A stretch of 64,000 bases of DNA from WTFY01 sp965205685. GTDB taxonomy: Bacteria; Pseudomonadota; Gammaproteobacteria; UBA4575. The DNA is taken from contig OZ242174.1 in assembly GCA_965205685.1 (NCBI GenBank), positions 496,001-560,000 on the forward strand. Reading direction: 5' to 3'. Shown here in pieces: positions 9,137-18,690 of this stretch. How positions within the stretch are numbered: position 1 is the stretch's first letter; each line of letters starts with the position of its first letter. The notes below the pieces were generated by a model. That model saw nothing but the letters and a program-made list of their open reading frames with translations, was not told the DNA's origin and searched no databases. The position numbers and the translations under genes were made by a program.

Positions 9137-10132
9137 ATGGAAAAGTTCTCCGCATTCCGTATTCACGCAGACGAAAGCGGAACACATGCAGGAACCGAGT
9201 CGCTGGCGCTGGGACAACTGTCTGCAGGCGATGTCGTGATCCGCGTACATTACTCCAGCGTGAATTACAAGGATGCGCTGGCAGCAACCGGCAAATCAAA
9301 AATTCTCAGGAAATCACCCCTGGTGGGTGGTATCGACCTGGCCGGCGAGGTGGTGCAATCGTCCAGCCCCCTGTTTTCGCAAGGCGACCAGGTCATTGCG
9401 AACGGCAGCGGCCTGAGTGAAGTCCACGACGGGGGCTATGCAGAATATGCGCGAATTCCTGCAGGCTGGGTCGTGCCGCTGCCTGCCCGATTGCGCCTGG
9501 ACCAGGCGATGGTGATTGGAACGGCAGGCTTTACAGCCGCATTGTGTATCCATCTGATGCAGCAAAATCACCAGCAGGCGGTCGATGGGCCCGTGGTCGT
9601 GACCGGTGCCAGCGGCGGAGTCGGGAGTTTTGCGATCGATCTCTTGCACAAGCTCGGTCACGAAGTCACGGCGGTCACGGGATCCGGGCAAGCACGCGAC
9701 TACCTGCATGAACTTGGCGCAGACAAGGTCGTGGGCCGCGACTGGGTGGAGCCTGGCGGGGGCATGCTGGAGAAGGCCCGCTGGGCCGGTGCCATCGACA
9801 ATGTCGGCGGGGAGACACTGAGCAGCCTGGTGCGTGCGACCAAGCCTTGGGGCAACGTGGTGAGCGTGGGAATTGCCGGAGGTACCGGGTTTCAGCTGTC
9901 GACGATGCCGTTCATCATTCGCGGGGTAAACTTGCTGGGCGTCAGTTCTTCCAATTGCCCGCAGGACTTGCGAAAACAGATCTGGCAGCGCCTCGGCGAC
10001 GACCTCTACCCTGAGCATATCTCCAGGATTCATGCACGAACCGCAGGCCTTGAGGATTTGCCAGAGGTGTTCGAAAAGCTTTTGAAGAACGAAATCCAGG
10101 GCCGGGTCCTGGTGCGGCTACTGAAGGACTAG
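9137..10132 (+). CDS. NADPH-dependent acrylyl-CoA reductase-like (AcuI/YhdH) MDR oxidoreductase
   Basis: Zinc-free medium-chain dehydrogenase/reductase of the quinone-oxidoreductase group. The 331-residue protein carries SSVNYKDALAATGK near the N-terminus, a GIDLAGEV segment, and the Rossmann motif VTGASGGVGSFA near residues 154-165. The NCPQDLR and EIQGRVLVRL segments near the C-terminus are typical of the AcuI/YhdH subgroup, whose studied members reduce acrylyl-CoA. The start could also be TTG 9119. It follows purK by 24 bases but is unrelated in function. Its physiological substrate here is not determinable from sequence. Confidence 0.85.
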   Translation: MEKFSAFRIHADESGTHAGTESLALGQLSAGDVVIRVHYSSVNYKDALAATGKSKILRKSPLVGGIDLAGEVVQSSSPLFSQGDQVIANGSGLSEVHDGGYAEYARIPAGWVVPLPARLRLDQAMVIGTAGFTAALCIHLMQQNHQQAVDGPVVVTGASGGVGSFAIDLLHKLGHEVTAVTGSGQARDYLHELGADKVVGRDWVEPGGGMLEKARWAGAIDNVGGETLSSLVRATKPWGNVVSVGIAGGTGFQLSTMPFIIRGVNLLGVSSSNCPQDLRKQIWQRLGDDLYPEHISRIHARTAGLEDLPEVFEKLLKNEIQGRVLVRLLKD

Positions 10133-10156
10133 AAGGCCCGGCCCCTGGGCCATGCA

Positions 10157-11386
10157 TCAGGCAAAGAACCAGTACCCGATGGCAATTGCGGCCGTGACGC
10201 CTGCCAAATCCGCAAACAGGCCACAGCCGATGGCGTGTCGCACACGCTGTATGCCAACGCTGCCAAAGTAGACAGCCAGCACATAAAATGTCGTTTCCGT
10301 GCTGCCCTGGATGGTGGCGGCGAGATTGGCAGCGAATGAATCGACCCCGTAGGTATTCATGGTTTCCAGCATCATGGCACGGGCTCCACTGCCCGAGAAA
10401 GGCCGCATCAGGGCCGTGGGCAGGGCCGCGACAAAGTCCGTGTTCAGTCCGAATACGCCCAGCACCTGCGCAATGATTGCCAATACATGATCCAGGACCT
10501 GGCTGGCACGCAACACCCCGATGGCCACAAGCATCGCCACCAGGTAGGGAATTATTTTCACGGCAACATCAAAGCCCTGTTTGGCCCCGTCGACAAAGGC
10601 GTCGTACACGTTGACCTTGCGCACATAGCCCAGCACCAGGAAGGAAATAATCACCAGCAACAGCAAAAGGTTGCCCAGCTGACTCGAACGGGCAGTCAGC
10701 TCGCCGGGAGGACCATTCAGCAGGAAACCAAGCAGCAACAGGATCAAAAACCCCAGTCCTGCCAGGTACGACAGTACGGTCTTGTTGAGCAAGTTCAGGC
10801 CCTGGATATAGGCAACCAGCAGCAGGCCGGCGAGAGTCGATGCGGATGTTGCCAGCAGGATCGGAATGAAAACGGCCGCCGGGTCCTCGGATCCCTGCTG
10901 TGCACGAAACAAGAAGATCGTCACTGGCAGCAGGGTTACGGACGAGGTGTTCAGTACAAGAAAAAGAATCTGTGCATTGCTTGCGATGGTTTTGCTCGGA
11001 TTGAGCTGCTGCAGGTCCTGCATGGCTTTCAGCCCCAGCGGGGTGGCCGCATTGTCGAGGCCCAGCATGTTCGCCGCCATGTTCATGGTGATGGAGCCGA
11101 TGGCGGGGTGGTTGCTTGGCACCTCGGGCATGAGATGCCTGAACAGGGGGCGAAACAGCCTGGCCAGCAGGTCCACGAAACCGGCACGTTCCGCGATGGT
11201 GAAAAACCCCAGCCACAGGCAAAGGACCCCGATGAGCCCCAGCGCAATCTCAACGCTCAGTGCAGCCATGTCAAAGGTGGCCTGGATGACTTGCGCGAAT
11301 ATCGCGCCGTTGTCCCGTACGAGGGCCTGGTAGAGACAGCTGAGGAAGCCAGCGATAAAAAAGCTGAGCCAGATCAGGTTAAGCAC
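10157..11386 (-). CDS. SpmA-SpmB fusion, nucleoside-recognition (Gate) domain membrane protein
   Basis: A 409-residue polytopic inner-membrane protein made of two related halves. The N-terminal half (about 1-200) resembles SpmA, with GSITMNMAANMLGLDNAATP and NAQILFLVLNTSS. The C-terminal half (about 215-409) resembles SpmB, with FSGSGARAMM and TIQGSTETTFYVLAVYFGSVG. In Bacillus these are two spore-maturation proteins, but fused forms occur in many non-sporulating Gram-negatives and are annotated only as nucleoside-recognition membrane proteins. The start is GTG 11386 with no obvious ribosome binding site. The transported substrate is unknown. It converges on the AcuI-like gene. Confidence 0.85.
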   Translation of the reverse strand: MLNLIWLSFFIAGFLSCLYQALVRDNGAIFAQVIQATFDMAALSVEIALGLIGVLCLWLGFFTIAERAGFVDLLARLFRPLFRHLMPEVPSNHPAIGSITMNMAANMLGLDNAATPLGLKAMQDLQQLNPSKTIASNAQILFLVLNTSSVTLLPVTIFLFRAQQGSEDPAAVFIPILLATSASTLAGLLLVAYIQGLNLLNKTVLSYLAGLGFLILLLLGFLLNGPPGELTARSSQLGNLLLLLVIISFLVLGYVRKVNVYDAFVDGAKQGFDVAVKIIPYLVAMLVAIGVLRASQVLDHVLAIIAQVLGVFGLNTDFVAALPTALMRPFSGSGARAMMLETMNTYGVDSFAANLAATIQGSTETTFYVLAVYFGSVGIQRVRHAIGCGLFADLAGVTAAIAIGYWFFA

Positions 11387-11609
11387 GGCAAGGGCCCGGG
11401 CTTGGTCCTGCTTCGCTGGCCATGCGGCAGGCTGGGTAGGGGGCAGCAGGTCGGTAGTATGCCGGCAAATCCATTTTTGCGTTCTCTTTGCTGTGGCCTA
11501 CCCGCGCGGGAAGCGACAGACGACGAACAGGCAGAGTTTACTGGAACCGGGCTGCAAATTACATGGTTATAGGCTAAAGTGCTGTTCCCTGAAACGAGCG
11601 TTTGGAACC

Positions 11610-12281
11610 ATGCAGACTGACTGGATTGCACCCTCGATACTATCGGCCGACCTCGCGCGTCTCGGTGAAGATGTTGCGACCGTGCTGGATGCCGGGGCGG
11701 ACATCATACATCTTGACGTGATGGACAATCACTACGTGCCAAACCTTACCTTTGGTCCGGTGGTGTGCGAGGCGCTGCGCAGCTACGGCATCGAGGCACC
11801 GATCGACGTGCACCTGATGGTCAAGCCGGTGGACCCGATCATCACCAGCTTTGCGGCCGCCGGAGCAAGCTACATTACATTTCATCCCGAGGCATCCGAG
11901 CATATCGACCGGAGCCTGCAATTGGTCCGGGACCTGGGATGCAAGTCGGGCCTGGTATTCAATCCTGCAACGCCTCTGGATGTGCTGGACTACGTGCTGG
12001 AGAAAATTGACATGGTCCTGCTGATGTCGGTCAACCCGGGATTCGGGGGCCAGAAATTCATCCCGTCGGTCCTGGACAAGATCAGGACTGCCAGGGAGTT
12101 GCTTGATCGTTCGGGTCTTTCGATTCGCCTGGAAGTGGACGGGGGCGTGAAAGTGGACAACATCGCAGATATCAAGTCAGCGGGCGCCGATACCTTTGTG
12201 GCGGGCTCTGCAATTTTCGGCGCATCCGATTATGCGCAAACCATTTCGGAAATGCGCCAGCAACTGGCAGCTGCGGCATAG
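11610..12281 (+). CDS. rpe: ribulose-phosphate 3-epimerase
   Basis: Interconverts ribulose 5-phosphate and xylulose 5-phosphate in the pentose phosphate or Calvin cycle. The 223-residue TIM barrel has APSILSADLARLGEDV at the start, HLDVMDNHYVPNLTFGP and DVHLMVKP with the metal-binding His and Asp residues, MSVNPGFGGQKFIP, and LEVDGGVK. ATG 11610 gives the family N-terminus; upstream in-frame codons to 11493 are not homologous. trpE starts 45 bases downstream, an arrangement known in other gammaproteobacteria, where gph often lies between them; gph is absent here. Confidence 0.97.
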   Translation: MQTDWIAPSILSADLARLGEDVATVLDAGADIIHLDVMDNHYVPNLTFGPVVCEALRSYGIEAPIDVHLMVKPVDPIITSFAAAGASYITFHPEASEHIDRSLQLVRDLGCKSGLVFNPATPLDVLDYVLEKIDMVLLMSVNPGFGGQKFIPSVLDKIRTARELLDRSGLSIRLEVDGGVKVDNIADIKSAGADTFVAGSAIFGASDYAQTISEMRQQLAAAA

Positions 12282-12326
12282 GACTGCCTTCGTCTCAAAC
12301 ACCCTCAATGACACCCTGGAGATGAC

Positions 12327-13793
12327 GTGCAACTCACCGAGTTTGAGGCGCTGAAAAAGCAGGGGTATACCCATATCCCGCTGTTGAGGGAAGTCCTGGC
12401 AGATCTCTATACCCCGCTAAGCGCATACCTGAAGCTGGCCAACCGGCCATACACCTACCTGTTTGAATCCGTTCAGGGCGGAGAAAATTGGGGGCGGTAC
12501 TCTGTCATTGGCCTGTCGTGTGAAGAGCGAATCAAAATCTTCGGCGAGGAGATTCTGCTCGAGCAGGGCACCCGCACAAAAAAATCAGTACGGAGCAAGG
12601 ATCCGCTCGCCTGGATCCGCGAGTTCAAGCGCCAGTTTCGCGTGCCCGACATTCCCGAACTGCCGCGTTTTACCGGGGGGCTGGTAGGGTACTTCGGCTA
12701 CGACACGGTAAAGTATATCGAGCCAAGGCTGGCGGGCATCACCAAAACGGACACCCTGGGAACACCGGATATTTTCCTGATGGTGTCAAGGGAGGTGGTT
12801 GTCTTTGACAATTTGAGCGGCAAGGTGTTTTTGATCGTGCATGCGGACCCGGGTGATGAGCAGGCTTTTCAAAAGGGCCAGAAGCGCCTGGACGAACTGA
12901 TGCAGACCTTGCGAGAGCCCGCGCCCGTCCCGGCTGGCACCTGCACCCAAGGGCAGTCGATCGACTTTACTCCCGAATTTTCCGAGAGTGCCTTCAAGCA
13001 GGCGGTGGAGCGTACGCGTGAGTACATCCGCGCGGGAGATGTCATGCAGGTGGTGCTATCGCAACGGCAAAGCGCCGAATTTGAAGACCCGCCGATCAAT
13101 CTGTACCGGGGATTGCGCAGCCTCAACCCCTCTCCCTACATGTACTACCTGGACATGGGCGATTTCCAGATAGTGGGCTCCTCCCCTGAAGTCCTGGTGC
13201 GCCTTGAGGACCGCGAGATCACGGTACGCCCGATTGCCGGAACCAGGCCAAGAGGGAAAGACCACGATCATGACAGGGAGATCGAACAGGAATTACTGCA
13301 AGACCCCAAGGAACTGGCCGAGCATCTGATGCTGATCGACCTCGGGCGCAATGATGTTGGCAAGGTAGCGGAGACCGGGTCGGTCACCCTGACGGACAAG
13401 ATGATCATTGAACGCTATTCGCATGTCATGCACATCGTCTCGAATGTTACCGGGAAACTGAAAGAGCCGTTCGATGCCATCGATGTCATCCGGGCGGTGT
13501 TCCCTGCAGGCACGGTGAGCGGTGCACCCAAAATCCGTGCCATGGAAATCGTCAACGAGTTTGAGCCCGTGAAAAGAGGCGTCTACTCGGGGGCGGTCGG
13601 GTACATTTCCTGGGATGGGAATATGGATACGGCGATCGCAATCCGCACCGCAGTCATCAAGGACCAGAAACTTTACATTCAGGCCGGGGCGGGAATCGTG
13701 CATGATTCGGTGCCTGACAATGAGTGGGATGAAACCAACAACAAGGCAGGCGCCTTGATGAGGGCTGCCCAGATTGCGAAATCGATCGTTTAA
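12327..13793 (+). CDS. trpE: anthranilate synthase component I
   Basis: Makes anthranilate from chorismate using ammonia delivered by TrpG. The 488-residue chorismate-binding protein shows the feedback-site region LFESVQGGENWGRYS near residues 46-60, SSPEVLVR, the RPIAGTRPRGK loop, LMLIDLGRNDVG, and AGTVSGAPKIRAME near the C-terminus. It starts with GTG 12327 preceded by GGAG at 12318-12321. I found no Trp-rich leader peptide or attenuator in the 45 bases after rpe, so attenuation control close to trpE is unlikely. Confidence 0.97.
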   Translation: MQLTEFEALKKQGYTHIPLLREVLADLYTPLSAYLKLANRPYTYLFESVQGGENWGRYSVIGLSCEERIKIFGEEILLEQGTRTKKSVRSKDPLAWIREFKRQFRVPDIPELPRFTGGLVGYFGYDTVKYIEPRLAGITKTDTLGTPDIFLMVSREVVVFDNLSGKVFLIVHADPGDEQAFQKGQKRLDELMQTLREPAPVPAGTCTQGQSIDFTPEFSESAFKQAVERTREYIRAGDVMQVVLSQRQSAEFEDPPINLYRGLRSLNPSPYMYYLDMGDFQIVGSSPEVLVRLEDREITVRPIAGTRPRGKDHDHDREIEQELLQDPKELAEHLMLIDLGRNDVGKVAETGSVTLTDKMIIERYSHVMHIVSNVTGKLKEPFDAIDVIRAVFPAGTVSGAPKIRAMEIVNEFEPVKRGVYSGAVGYISWDGNMDTAIAIRTAVIKDQKLYIQAGAGIVHDSVPDNEWDETNNKAGALMRAAQIAKSIV

Positions 13794-13824
13794 GCCCTGC
13801 CATTGATTATAATCCGGAACTGCC

Positions 13825-14409
13825 ATGATACTGATGATCGACAACTATGATTCTTTCACCTACAACCTGGTGCAGTACCTGGGGGAAATCGGTGAAGAGG
13901 TCAAGGTTGTGCGCAATGACCAGATTGATATCGAGGCCATCAAGGCGATGTGCCCTGACCACATTGTTATTTCCCCGGGACCGTGCACGCCCAATGAAGC
14001 GGGGATTTCCATGGATGTCATTTCTGCACTGGGTGAAACGGTCCCGATCCTGGGCGTCTGTCTTGGGCATCAGAGCATCGGTCAGGTCTATGGCGGGAAA
14101 GTAGTCCGGGCACACGATGTGATGCATGGCAAGACCTCCGAGATTTTCCACCACAACACGCACGTTTTTGAAAAGTGCGACAACCCCTTTACCGCGACAC
14201 GCTATCATTCCCTGGTGATTGAAAAAGCGAGTGTACCTGAATGCCTGGAAGTCACCGCGTGGACGCAGACCGATTCCGGTGACGTGGATGAGATCATGGG
14301 GGTCCGTCACAAAAGGCATGCTGTGGAAGGGGTGCAGTTTCATCCGGAATCGATCCTGACGGACTTCGGACATCACTTGTTGACGAATTTCATTCAACAG
14401 AACCGATGA
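13825..14409 (+). CDS. trpG: anthranilate synthase component II (glutamine amidotransferase)
   Basis: Class I glutamine amidotransferase that hydrolyses glutamine and passes ammonia to TrpE; in some bacteria the same subunit serves PabB. The 194-residue protein has DNYDSFTYNLVQYLG at the N-terminus, the oxyanion-loop sequence SPGPCTPNEAG, the nucleophile Cys79 in LGVCLGHQ, and His173/Glu175 in FHPES. It lies 31 bases after trpE and only one base before trpD. Confidence 0.96.
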   Translation: MILMIDNYDSFTYNLVQYLGEIGEEVKVVRNDQIDIEAIKAMCPDHIVISPGPCTPNEAGISMDVISALGETVPILGVCLGHQSIGQVYGGKVVRAHDVMHGKTSEIFHHNTHVFEKCDNPFTATRYHSLVIEKASVPECLEVTAWTQTDSGDVDEIMGVRHKRHAVEGVQFHPESILTDFGHHLLTNFIQQNR

Positions 14410-14410
14410 C

Positions 14411-15442
14411 ATGGGCAAACAAGACTTGAACATTCAGCACATCCTGCAAACCGTTATTGAAGGGCAGGATCTCAGCGAAGAGCAGATGACGGCGACCATG
14501 CGTGAGGTCATGTCCGGCAACACAACTCCTGCACAGATTGCCGCACTTCTGGCAGCGTTGCGCATGAAAGGTGAAACGGTGACAGAGCTCGCAGCCGCGG
14601 CCTCCGTGATGCGCGAGCTTTCTACGAAGGTGAAAGCTTCCGCAGATTTCCTGGTGGATACCTGCGGCACCGGGGGTGATACCAAGGGAACTTTCAACGT
14701 ATCCACTGCAGCGGCATTTGTAGTGGCTGCAGGAGGAGGCTCGGTGGCCAAGCATGGCAACCGCTCGGTATCGAGCAAAAGCGGCAGTGCGGACGTCCTG
14801 GAAACTGCCGGAGCCAACTTGATGCTGGCACCTGAACAGGTAGCGCAGTGCATCGAGGAGCTCGGCATCGGATTCCTGTTCGCACCTGCACATCACAGTG
14901 CCATGAAGCATGCAGCGGGTGTGCGCAAGGAACTGGGCGTGCGGACGATGTTCAACCTGCTGGGCCCCTTGACGAATCCTGCGGGAGCGCCCAATCAAGT
15001 ATTGGGGGTCTTCGACAGCCATTGGGTTGAGCCGCTTGCGCAGGTGCTGCAACGGCTCGGAAGCAGGCATGTGCTGGTCGTGCACGCTGAAGACGGTCTG
15101 GATGAAATAAGCATCGACGCCAGCACGCAAGTTGCCGAATTGAAAGAGGGAAAAATCACCTGCTACACCATTTCTCCCCGGCAATTCGGCATTCAACAGT
15201 ACGGCCTGGACGATCTTGCAGTCCAGGATCCGCAGCAAAGCCTGTCGATGGTACAGGCTGCTCTCAGTGGCGAGACGAATGCTGCGGCTGAAATCGTCCG
15301 GTTCAATGCCGGAGCGGCCCTGTATGCCTGCGACAAGGTCCCAACCTTGACAGAAGGTGTGGAGCTGGCCACCTCGGTCTTGTCCAGTGGGGCGGCCAGG
15401 GAAAAATTTCAGCAGTATGTGGAATACACAAACGATATCTGA
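14411..15442 (+). CDS. trpD: anthranilate phosphoribosyltransferase
   Basis: Transfers the phosphoribosyl group of PRPP to anthranilate. The 343-residue protein contains CGTGGDTKGTFNVST starting at residue 85 (PRPP site), KHGNRSVSSKSGSADVLE, and NLLGPLTNPA. The start codon is one base past the trpG stop, so the two are translationally coupled. It is a separate protein from TrpG, unlike the TrpG-TrpD fusion in E. coli. Confidence 0.97.
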   Translation: MGKQDLNIQHILQTVIEGQDLSEEQMTATMREVMSGNTTPAQIAALLAALRMKGETVTELAAAASVMRELSTKVKASADFLVDTCGTGGDTKGTFNVSTAAAFVVAAGGGSVAKHGNRSVSSKSGSADVLETAGANLMLAPEQVAQCIEELGIGFLFAPAHHSAMKHAAGVRKELGVRTMFNLLGPLTNPAGAPNQVLGVFDSHWVEPLAQVLQRLGSRHVLVVHAEDGLDEISIDASTQVAELKEGKITCYTISPRQFGIQQYGLDDLAVQDPQQSLSMVQAALSGETNAAAEIVRFNAGAALYACDKVPTLTEGVELATSVLSSGAAREKFQQYVEYTNDI

Positions 15443-15444
15443 GT

Positions 15445-16242
15445 ATGTCCGAGCAGCCTGAAATCCTTGCAAGAATCATCGAGCACAAGAAAGACGAGCT
15501 GACAGAACGCAAACGGCACATGCCCGAGGAAACGATGCGGGAGTGGGCCAGGGAAGCTCCGGCATCCAGAGGGTTTGAGTCTGCACTGCGAAATGCTGAG
15601 CTGGCAAAGCGCCCGGGTGTCATTGCGGAGATCAAACGAGCTTCGCCAAGCCGTGGCATCCTGAGAGAGGATTTTGACCCAATGCAGATTGCCGCCAGCT
15701 ACCAGATGAATGGTGCCACTTGCATTTCCGTGCTGACGGACGGCCATTTCTTCAAAGGCTCCTGTGCAATACTGGAGCTGGCCCGCAAGGCCTGTTTTTT
15801 GCCTATCCTGCGCAAGGATTTCATTATTGACGACTACCAGGTGCATGAGACCCGTGCTGTTGGTGCGGATTGTCTGCTGTTGATTGCCGCAGCATTGGAA
15901 GATGGAAAAATGGCAGAACTGAATGCCCTGGCCAAAGAGCTGGGACTGGATGTGTTAATCGAGGTGCACAACAGGGAAGAACTTGAGCGCGCGCTTGCAA
16001 TGGAACCAAGCCTGCTGGGAATCAACAACCGGAACCTGCACAATTTTGAGACTGCCCTGGGTACTACCCTGGAGCTGCTGCCTGAAATCCCGGATTACTG
16101 CCATGTGGTGACCGAAAGCGGTATTCATACAAAAGAAGACATTGCCATTATGACAGGCAAGGGCGTCAATTCTTTTCTTGTGGGCGAAGCCCTGATGGTG
16201 GCCGAGGCGCCGGGGGCGAAACTGAGGGAGCTGTTTTTCTAG
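15445..16242 (+). CDS. trpC: indole-3-glycerol-phosphate synthase
   Basis: Closes the indole ring from carboxyphenylamino-deoxyribulose phosphate. The 265-residue TIM barrel has AEIKRASPSRG (catalytic Lys region, about residues 56-66), LRKDFIIDDYQ, INNRNLHNFE and VTESGI. It is monofunctional, not fused to TrpF as in E. coli. It begins two bases after trpD and is the last gene of the rpe-trpEGDC group. trpF, trpB and trpA are not in the window. Confidence 0.97.
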   Translation: MSEQPEILARIIEHKKDELTERKRHMPEETMREWAREAPASRGFESALRNAELAKRPGVIAEIKRASPSRGILREDFDPMQIAASYQMNGATCISVLTDGHFFKGSCAILELARKACFLPILRKDFIIDDYQVHETRAVGADCLLLIAAALEDGKMAELNALAKELGLDVLIEVHNREELERALAMEPSLLGINNRNLHNFETALGTTLELLPEIPDYCHVVTESGIHTKEDIAIMTGKGVNSFLVGEALMVAEAPGAKLRELFF

Positions 16243-16484
16243 AAATGCGGCATCTTTTGAAACCTGCCGGGCATTATCTTTGGAGCCGGTCCCAGCGGCG
16301 AAACCTCTAGACTTCATCTTTTGACAATTCGTTTTCCCTGCGTTCAGGAAGCGGTGGACCGTTCCGGATACCGTATTTGCCCTGACCCCTGCGGCCTCTT
16401 GAGGGGAAGAATCGCCTACAGATGATTTAAGCCTGCTCCAAGTTGGTAAAATGATGCCAGGGTCATATCGGATACAGGGCGCAT

Positions 16485-17495
16485 ATGCGGGCTATGGTGC
16501 TGAATGCCGTCGGGCAGCCTCTTGAGCAGGTTGAATTGCCGACACCCCAACCCAAGGCAAAAGAAGTGCTGGTCAAGGTTTTGGCATGCGGTGTGTGCAG
16601 AACAGATTTGCACCTGGTGGATGGCGAGTTGCCGGATGTGCCCACGCCCATCATTCCCGGACACGAAATTGTCGGAGAAGTCATCGGTGCCGGGACCGGC
16701 GTGCCGTCGGAACTGGTTGGCAGCTTGGTCGGTATCCCGTGGCTTGGATGGACATGCGGGGATTGCGGGTTTTGTCAAATTGACAGGGAAAATTTGTGCG
16801 ATCAGGCGCGATTTACCGGGTACCAGCTGGATGGCGGCTATTGCGACTACACGCTTGCAGATCACCGGTATTGTATTCCCATCGCCCGCGAAAGCAGCGC
16901 TGTTGAGACAGCGCCGTTATTGTGTGCAGGCCTGATTGGTTACCGATGTCTGAAAACTGCGGATGCACTGTGCCGGCAAAACCAGAAGATCGGCATATTT
17001 GGTTTCGGTGCCGCCGCACATATCCTTGCCCAAGTCATCGTTAACCGAGGCAGCAAGTTTTATGCATTCACACGATCAGGCGATCTCGATGCGCAGCAGT
17101 TTGCGGATCAGCTGGGTGCTGCCTGGGCAGGAGACTCGAACCAGATCCTGCCGGATGAGCTGGACAGCGCGATTATTTTTGCGCCCGTGGGAAATCTGGT
17201 CCCGCAAGCCCTGCACAGTCTGCGCAAGGGCGGTGCCGTGGTGTGCGGCGGGATCCACATGAGTCATATCCCGTCCTTTCCATATGCAGCGCTTTGGGGC
17301 GAGCGACAAATCAGCTCGGTTGCAAATCTGACGAGACGGGATGGAATAGAGTTTTTCGAGTCTGTCGGACAAATGCCAGTGCGCACGCATGTCCATCCAT
17401 ATCCCCTGACCGAAGCCAATCAGGCGCTGGAGGATTTGCGTTGTGGAAAACTGAACGGCGCCGCCGTATTACGTGTTCAGGACAACGGTGCGTAG
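16485..17495 (+). CDS. zinc-dependent alcohol dehydrogenase family protein
   Basis: Medium-chain dehydrogenase of 336 residues. The catalytic-zinc motif CGVCRTDLH is at about residues 36-44 and GHEIVGEV at about 65-72. The structural-zinc loop retains cysteines in GWTCGDCGFCQIDRENLC. The Rossmann segment IFGFGAAAHILAQ is near 171-183. These features fit the AdhA-like subfamily of zinc-binding alcohol dehydrogenases. It stands alone after a 242-base gap. Substrate and cofactor preference cannot be read from sequence. Confidence 0.87.
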   Translation: MRAMVLNAVGQPLEQVELPTPQPKAKEVLVKVLACGVCRTDLHLVDGELPDVPTPIIPGHEIVGEVIGAGTGVPSELVGSLVGIPWLGWTCGDCGFCQIDRENLCDQARFTGYQLDGGYCDYTLADHRYCIPIARESSAVETAPLLCAGLIGYRCLKTADALCRQNQKIGIFGFGAAAHILAQVIVNRGSKFYAFTRSGDLDAQQFADQLGAAWAGDSNQILPDELDSAIIFAPVGNLVPQALHSLRKGGAVVCGGIHMSHIPSFPYAALWGERQISSVANLTRRDGIEFFESVGQMPVRTHVHPYPLTEANQALEDLRCGKLNGAAVLRVQDNGA

Positions 17496-17575
17496 CTTTG
17501 GCTTACTTTTTTTGCACAGTGTCTCGGGTTAAGCTCATGAAACAATCACTTTTGAGATGACGATGCATACCTGCC

Positions 17576-18118
17576 ATGCAAGCGATACTTGAAAAGCTGC
17601 ATAACGATCATATCAATTTCGACAGGCTTCTAGGCATTCTGGAAGGCCAGTTGCGTTTGCTGGAAGACGGTGAGGCCTCTGATCTCGATACAACCTTGGA
17701 TGCGGTCAGGTATATGAAGGAATACCCTGATTATGTTCATCACCCGATCGAGAACACCATTTTCAACCATTTTCTGACACATTACGGGCAGGCACACGAG
17801 CACATACATGACCTGCTTCTCGAGCATGATGACATGCCCCAGCTTACGGACAGGCTTTTTGAAGCTTTACAGAATGCCTTAGCAGGGTTTCCCCAGGAAA
17901 GGGAAGAGCTTTGTTCAATTTTGGGAGAATACATCTCCATACAGAGAAAGCATATTGACCGCGAAGAGGCCTACGTATATCCCATGATTAATGCCAAATT
18001 CAACGAAAAGGATTGGCAGCAAGTTGACAGGGTTATCGATAAGGTCGAAGACCCGCTGTTTGGGAAGGACGTCCACGAATCTTATCAAAGGTTATTTGCA
18101 CAGATCATGAACCAATAG
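17576..18118 (+). CDS. hemerythrin-domain (HHE) protein
   Basis: A 180-residue helical protein with a hemerythrin/HHE cation-binding domain. Possible di-iron ligands are the N-terminal HNDH (residues 9-12), the HHPIENTIFNHF stretch at about 55-66, and KHIDREEAYVYP at about 127-138. Such proteins bind oxygen, nitric oxide or iron and are linked to redox or nitrosative stress. It has no signal or membrane segment, so it should be cytosolic. The neighbouring alcohol dehydrogenase and OsmC-like genes suggest a stress context, but no operon is obvious. Confidence 0.85.
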   Translation: MQAILEKLHNDHINFDRLLGILEGQLRLLEDGEASDLDTTLDAVRYMKEYPDYVHHPIENTIFNHFLTHYGQAHEHIHDLLLEHDDMPQLTDRLFEALQNALAGFPQEREELCSILGEYISIQRKHIDREEAYVYPMINAKFNEKDWQQVDRVIDKVEDPLFGKDVHESYQRLFAQIMNQ

Positions 18119-18223
18119 AGAGTCGCTGGTTGCACGGCATCGGTCTCTTTGTGGCAAGATCAGCCACGCGCAGTCAGGGCAGGTGCAAGCAGATAATTTT
18201 CATGTTTTTGGGAGGCAGGAAAA

Positions 18224-18652
18224 GTGAAGGTGCGAGTCAAATGGACTGATCACATGAGATTCGAGGCCGAAACAGGCAGTGGACATTCGGTGGTCATGGA
18301 CGGTCCTCCTGATCATGGTGGTCAAAATCTGGCAGCGCGCCCCATGGAAATGATCCTCGTGGGCATGGGCGGATGCAGCGCCTTTGACGTGGTGCACATG
18401 CTCAAGAAAGCAAGACAGCCCGTAGAGAACTGTGAAGTCGAGTTACATGCGGAGCGCGCGGATGCGGTGCCTGCGGTCTTTACCAAGATACACTTGCACT
18501 TTATTGTCGCGGGGCCAGACCTTGATCACCGGCGTGTCGAGCGTGCCATAGCACTATCTGTTGAGAAGTACTGCTCGGTGATCGTGATGTTACGCGACAG
18601 CGTCGATATCACCTACGACTATGAAATCCTTGCGCAAGATGCTGGTGCCTAG
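18224..18652 (+). CDS. OsmC/YhfA-like family protein
   Basis: A 142-residue member of the OsmC superfamily, which includes thiol-dependent peroxidases and less understood YhfA-type proteins. The central GMGGCSAFDVVHMLKK segment (about residues 44-59) and the C-terminal KYCSVIVML (about 115-123) supply the two conserved cysteines. The start is GTG 18224 with GGAGG at 18211-18215. The YhfA group is more likely than Ohr or OsmC proper because of its length and the KYCSV context, so peroxidase activity is only inferred. Confidence 0.85.
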   Translation: MKVRVKWTDHMRFEAETGSGHSVVMDGPPDHGGQNLAARPMEMILVGMGGCSAFDVVHMLKKARQPVENCEVELHAERADAVPAVFTKIHLHFIVAGPDLDHRRVERAIALSVEKYCSVIVMLRDSVDITYDYEILAQDAGA

Positions 18653-18690
18653 GGATCCAGCTTCTTGCCCGCTGTGTTAGGGCGTCGCAC

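Noticed and set aside
10487..11572. Plus-strand ORF of 361 residues
   Set aside because: It is Gln/His/Gly-rich low-complexity sequence typical of the antisense frame of a membrane-protein gene (SpmA-SpmB).
12282..12326. Possible trp leader peptide and attenuator before trpE
   Set aside because: The gap is only 45 bases and contains no Trp-codon run or terminator hairpin.
16243..16484. Possible gene or RNA in the 242-base gap after trpC
   Set aside because: No open frame with a start signal; only a TTGACA without a matching -10 and a weak CCCCT/AGGGG hairpin near 16386-16406.
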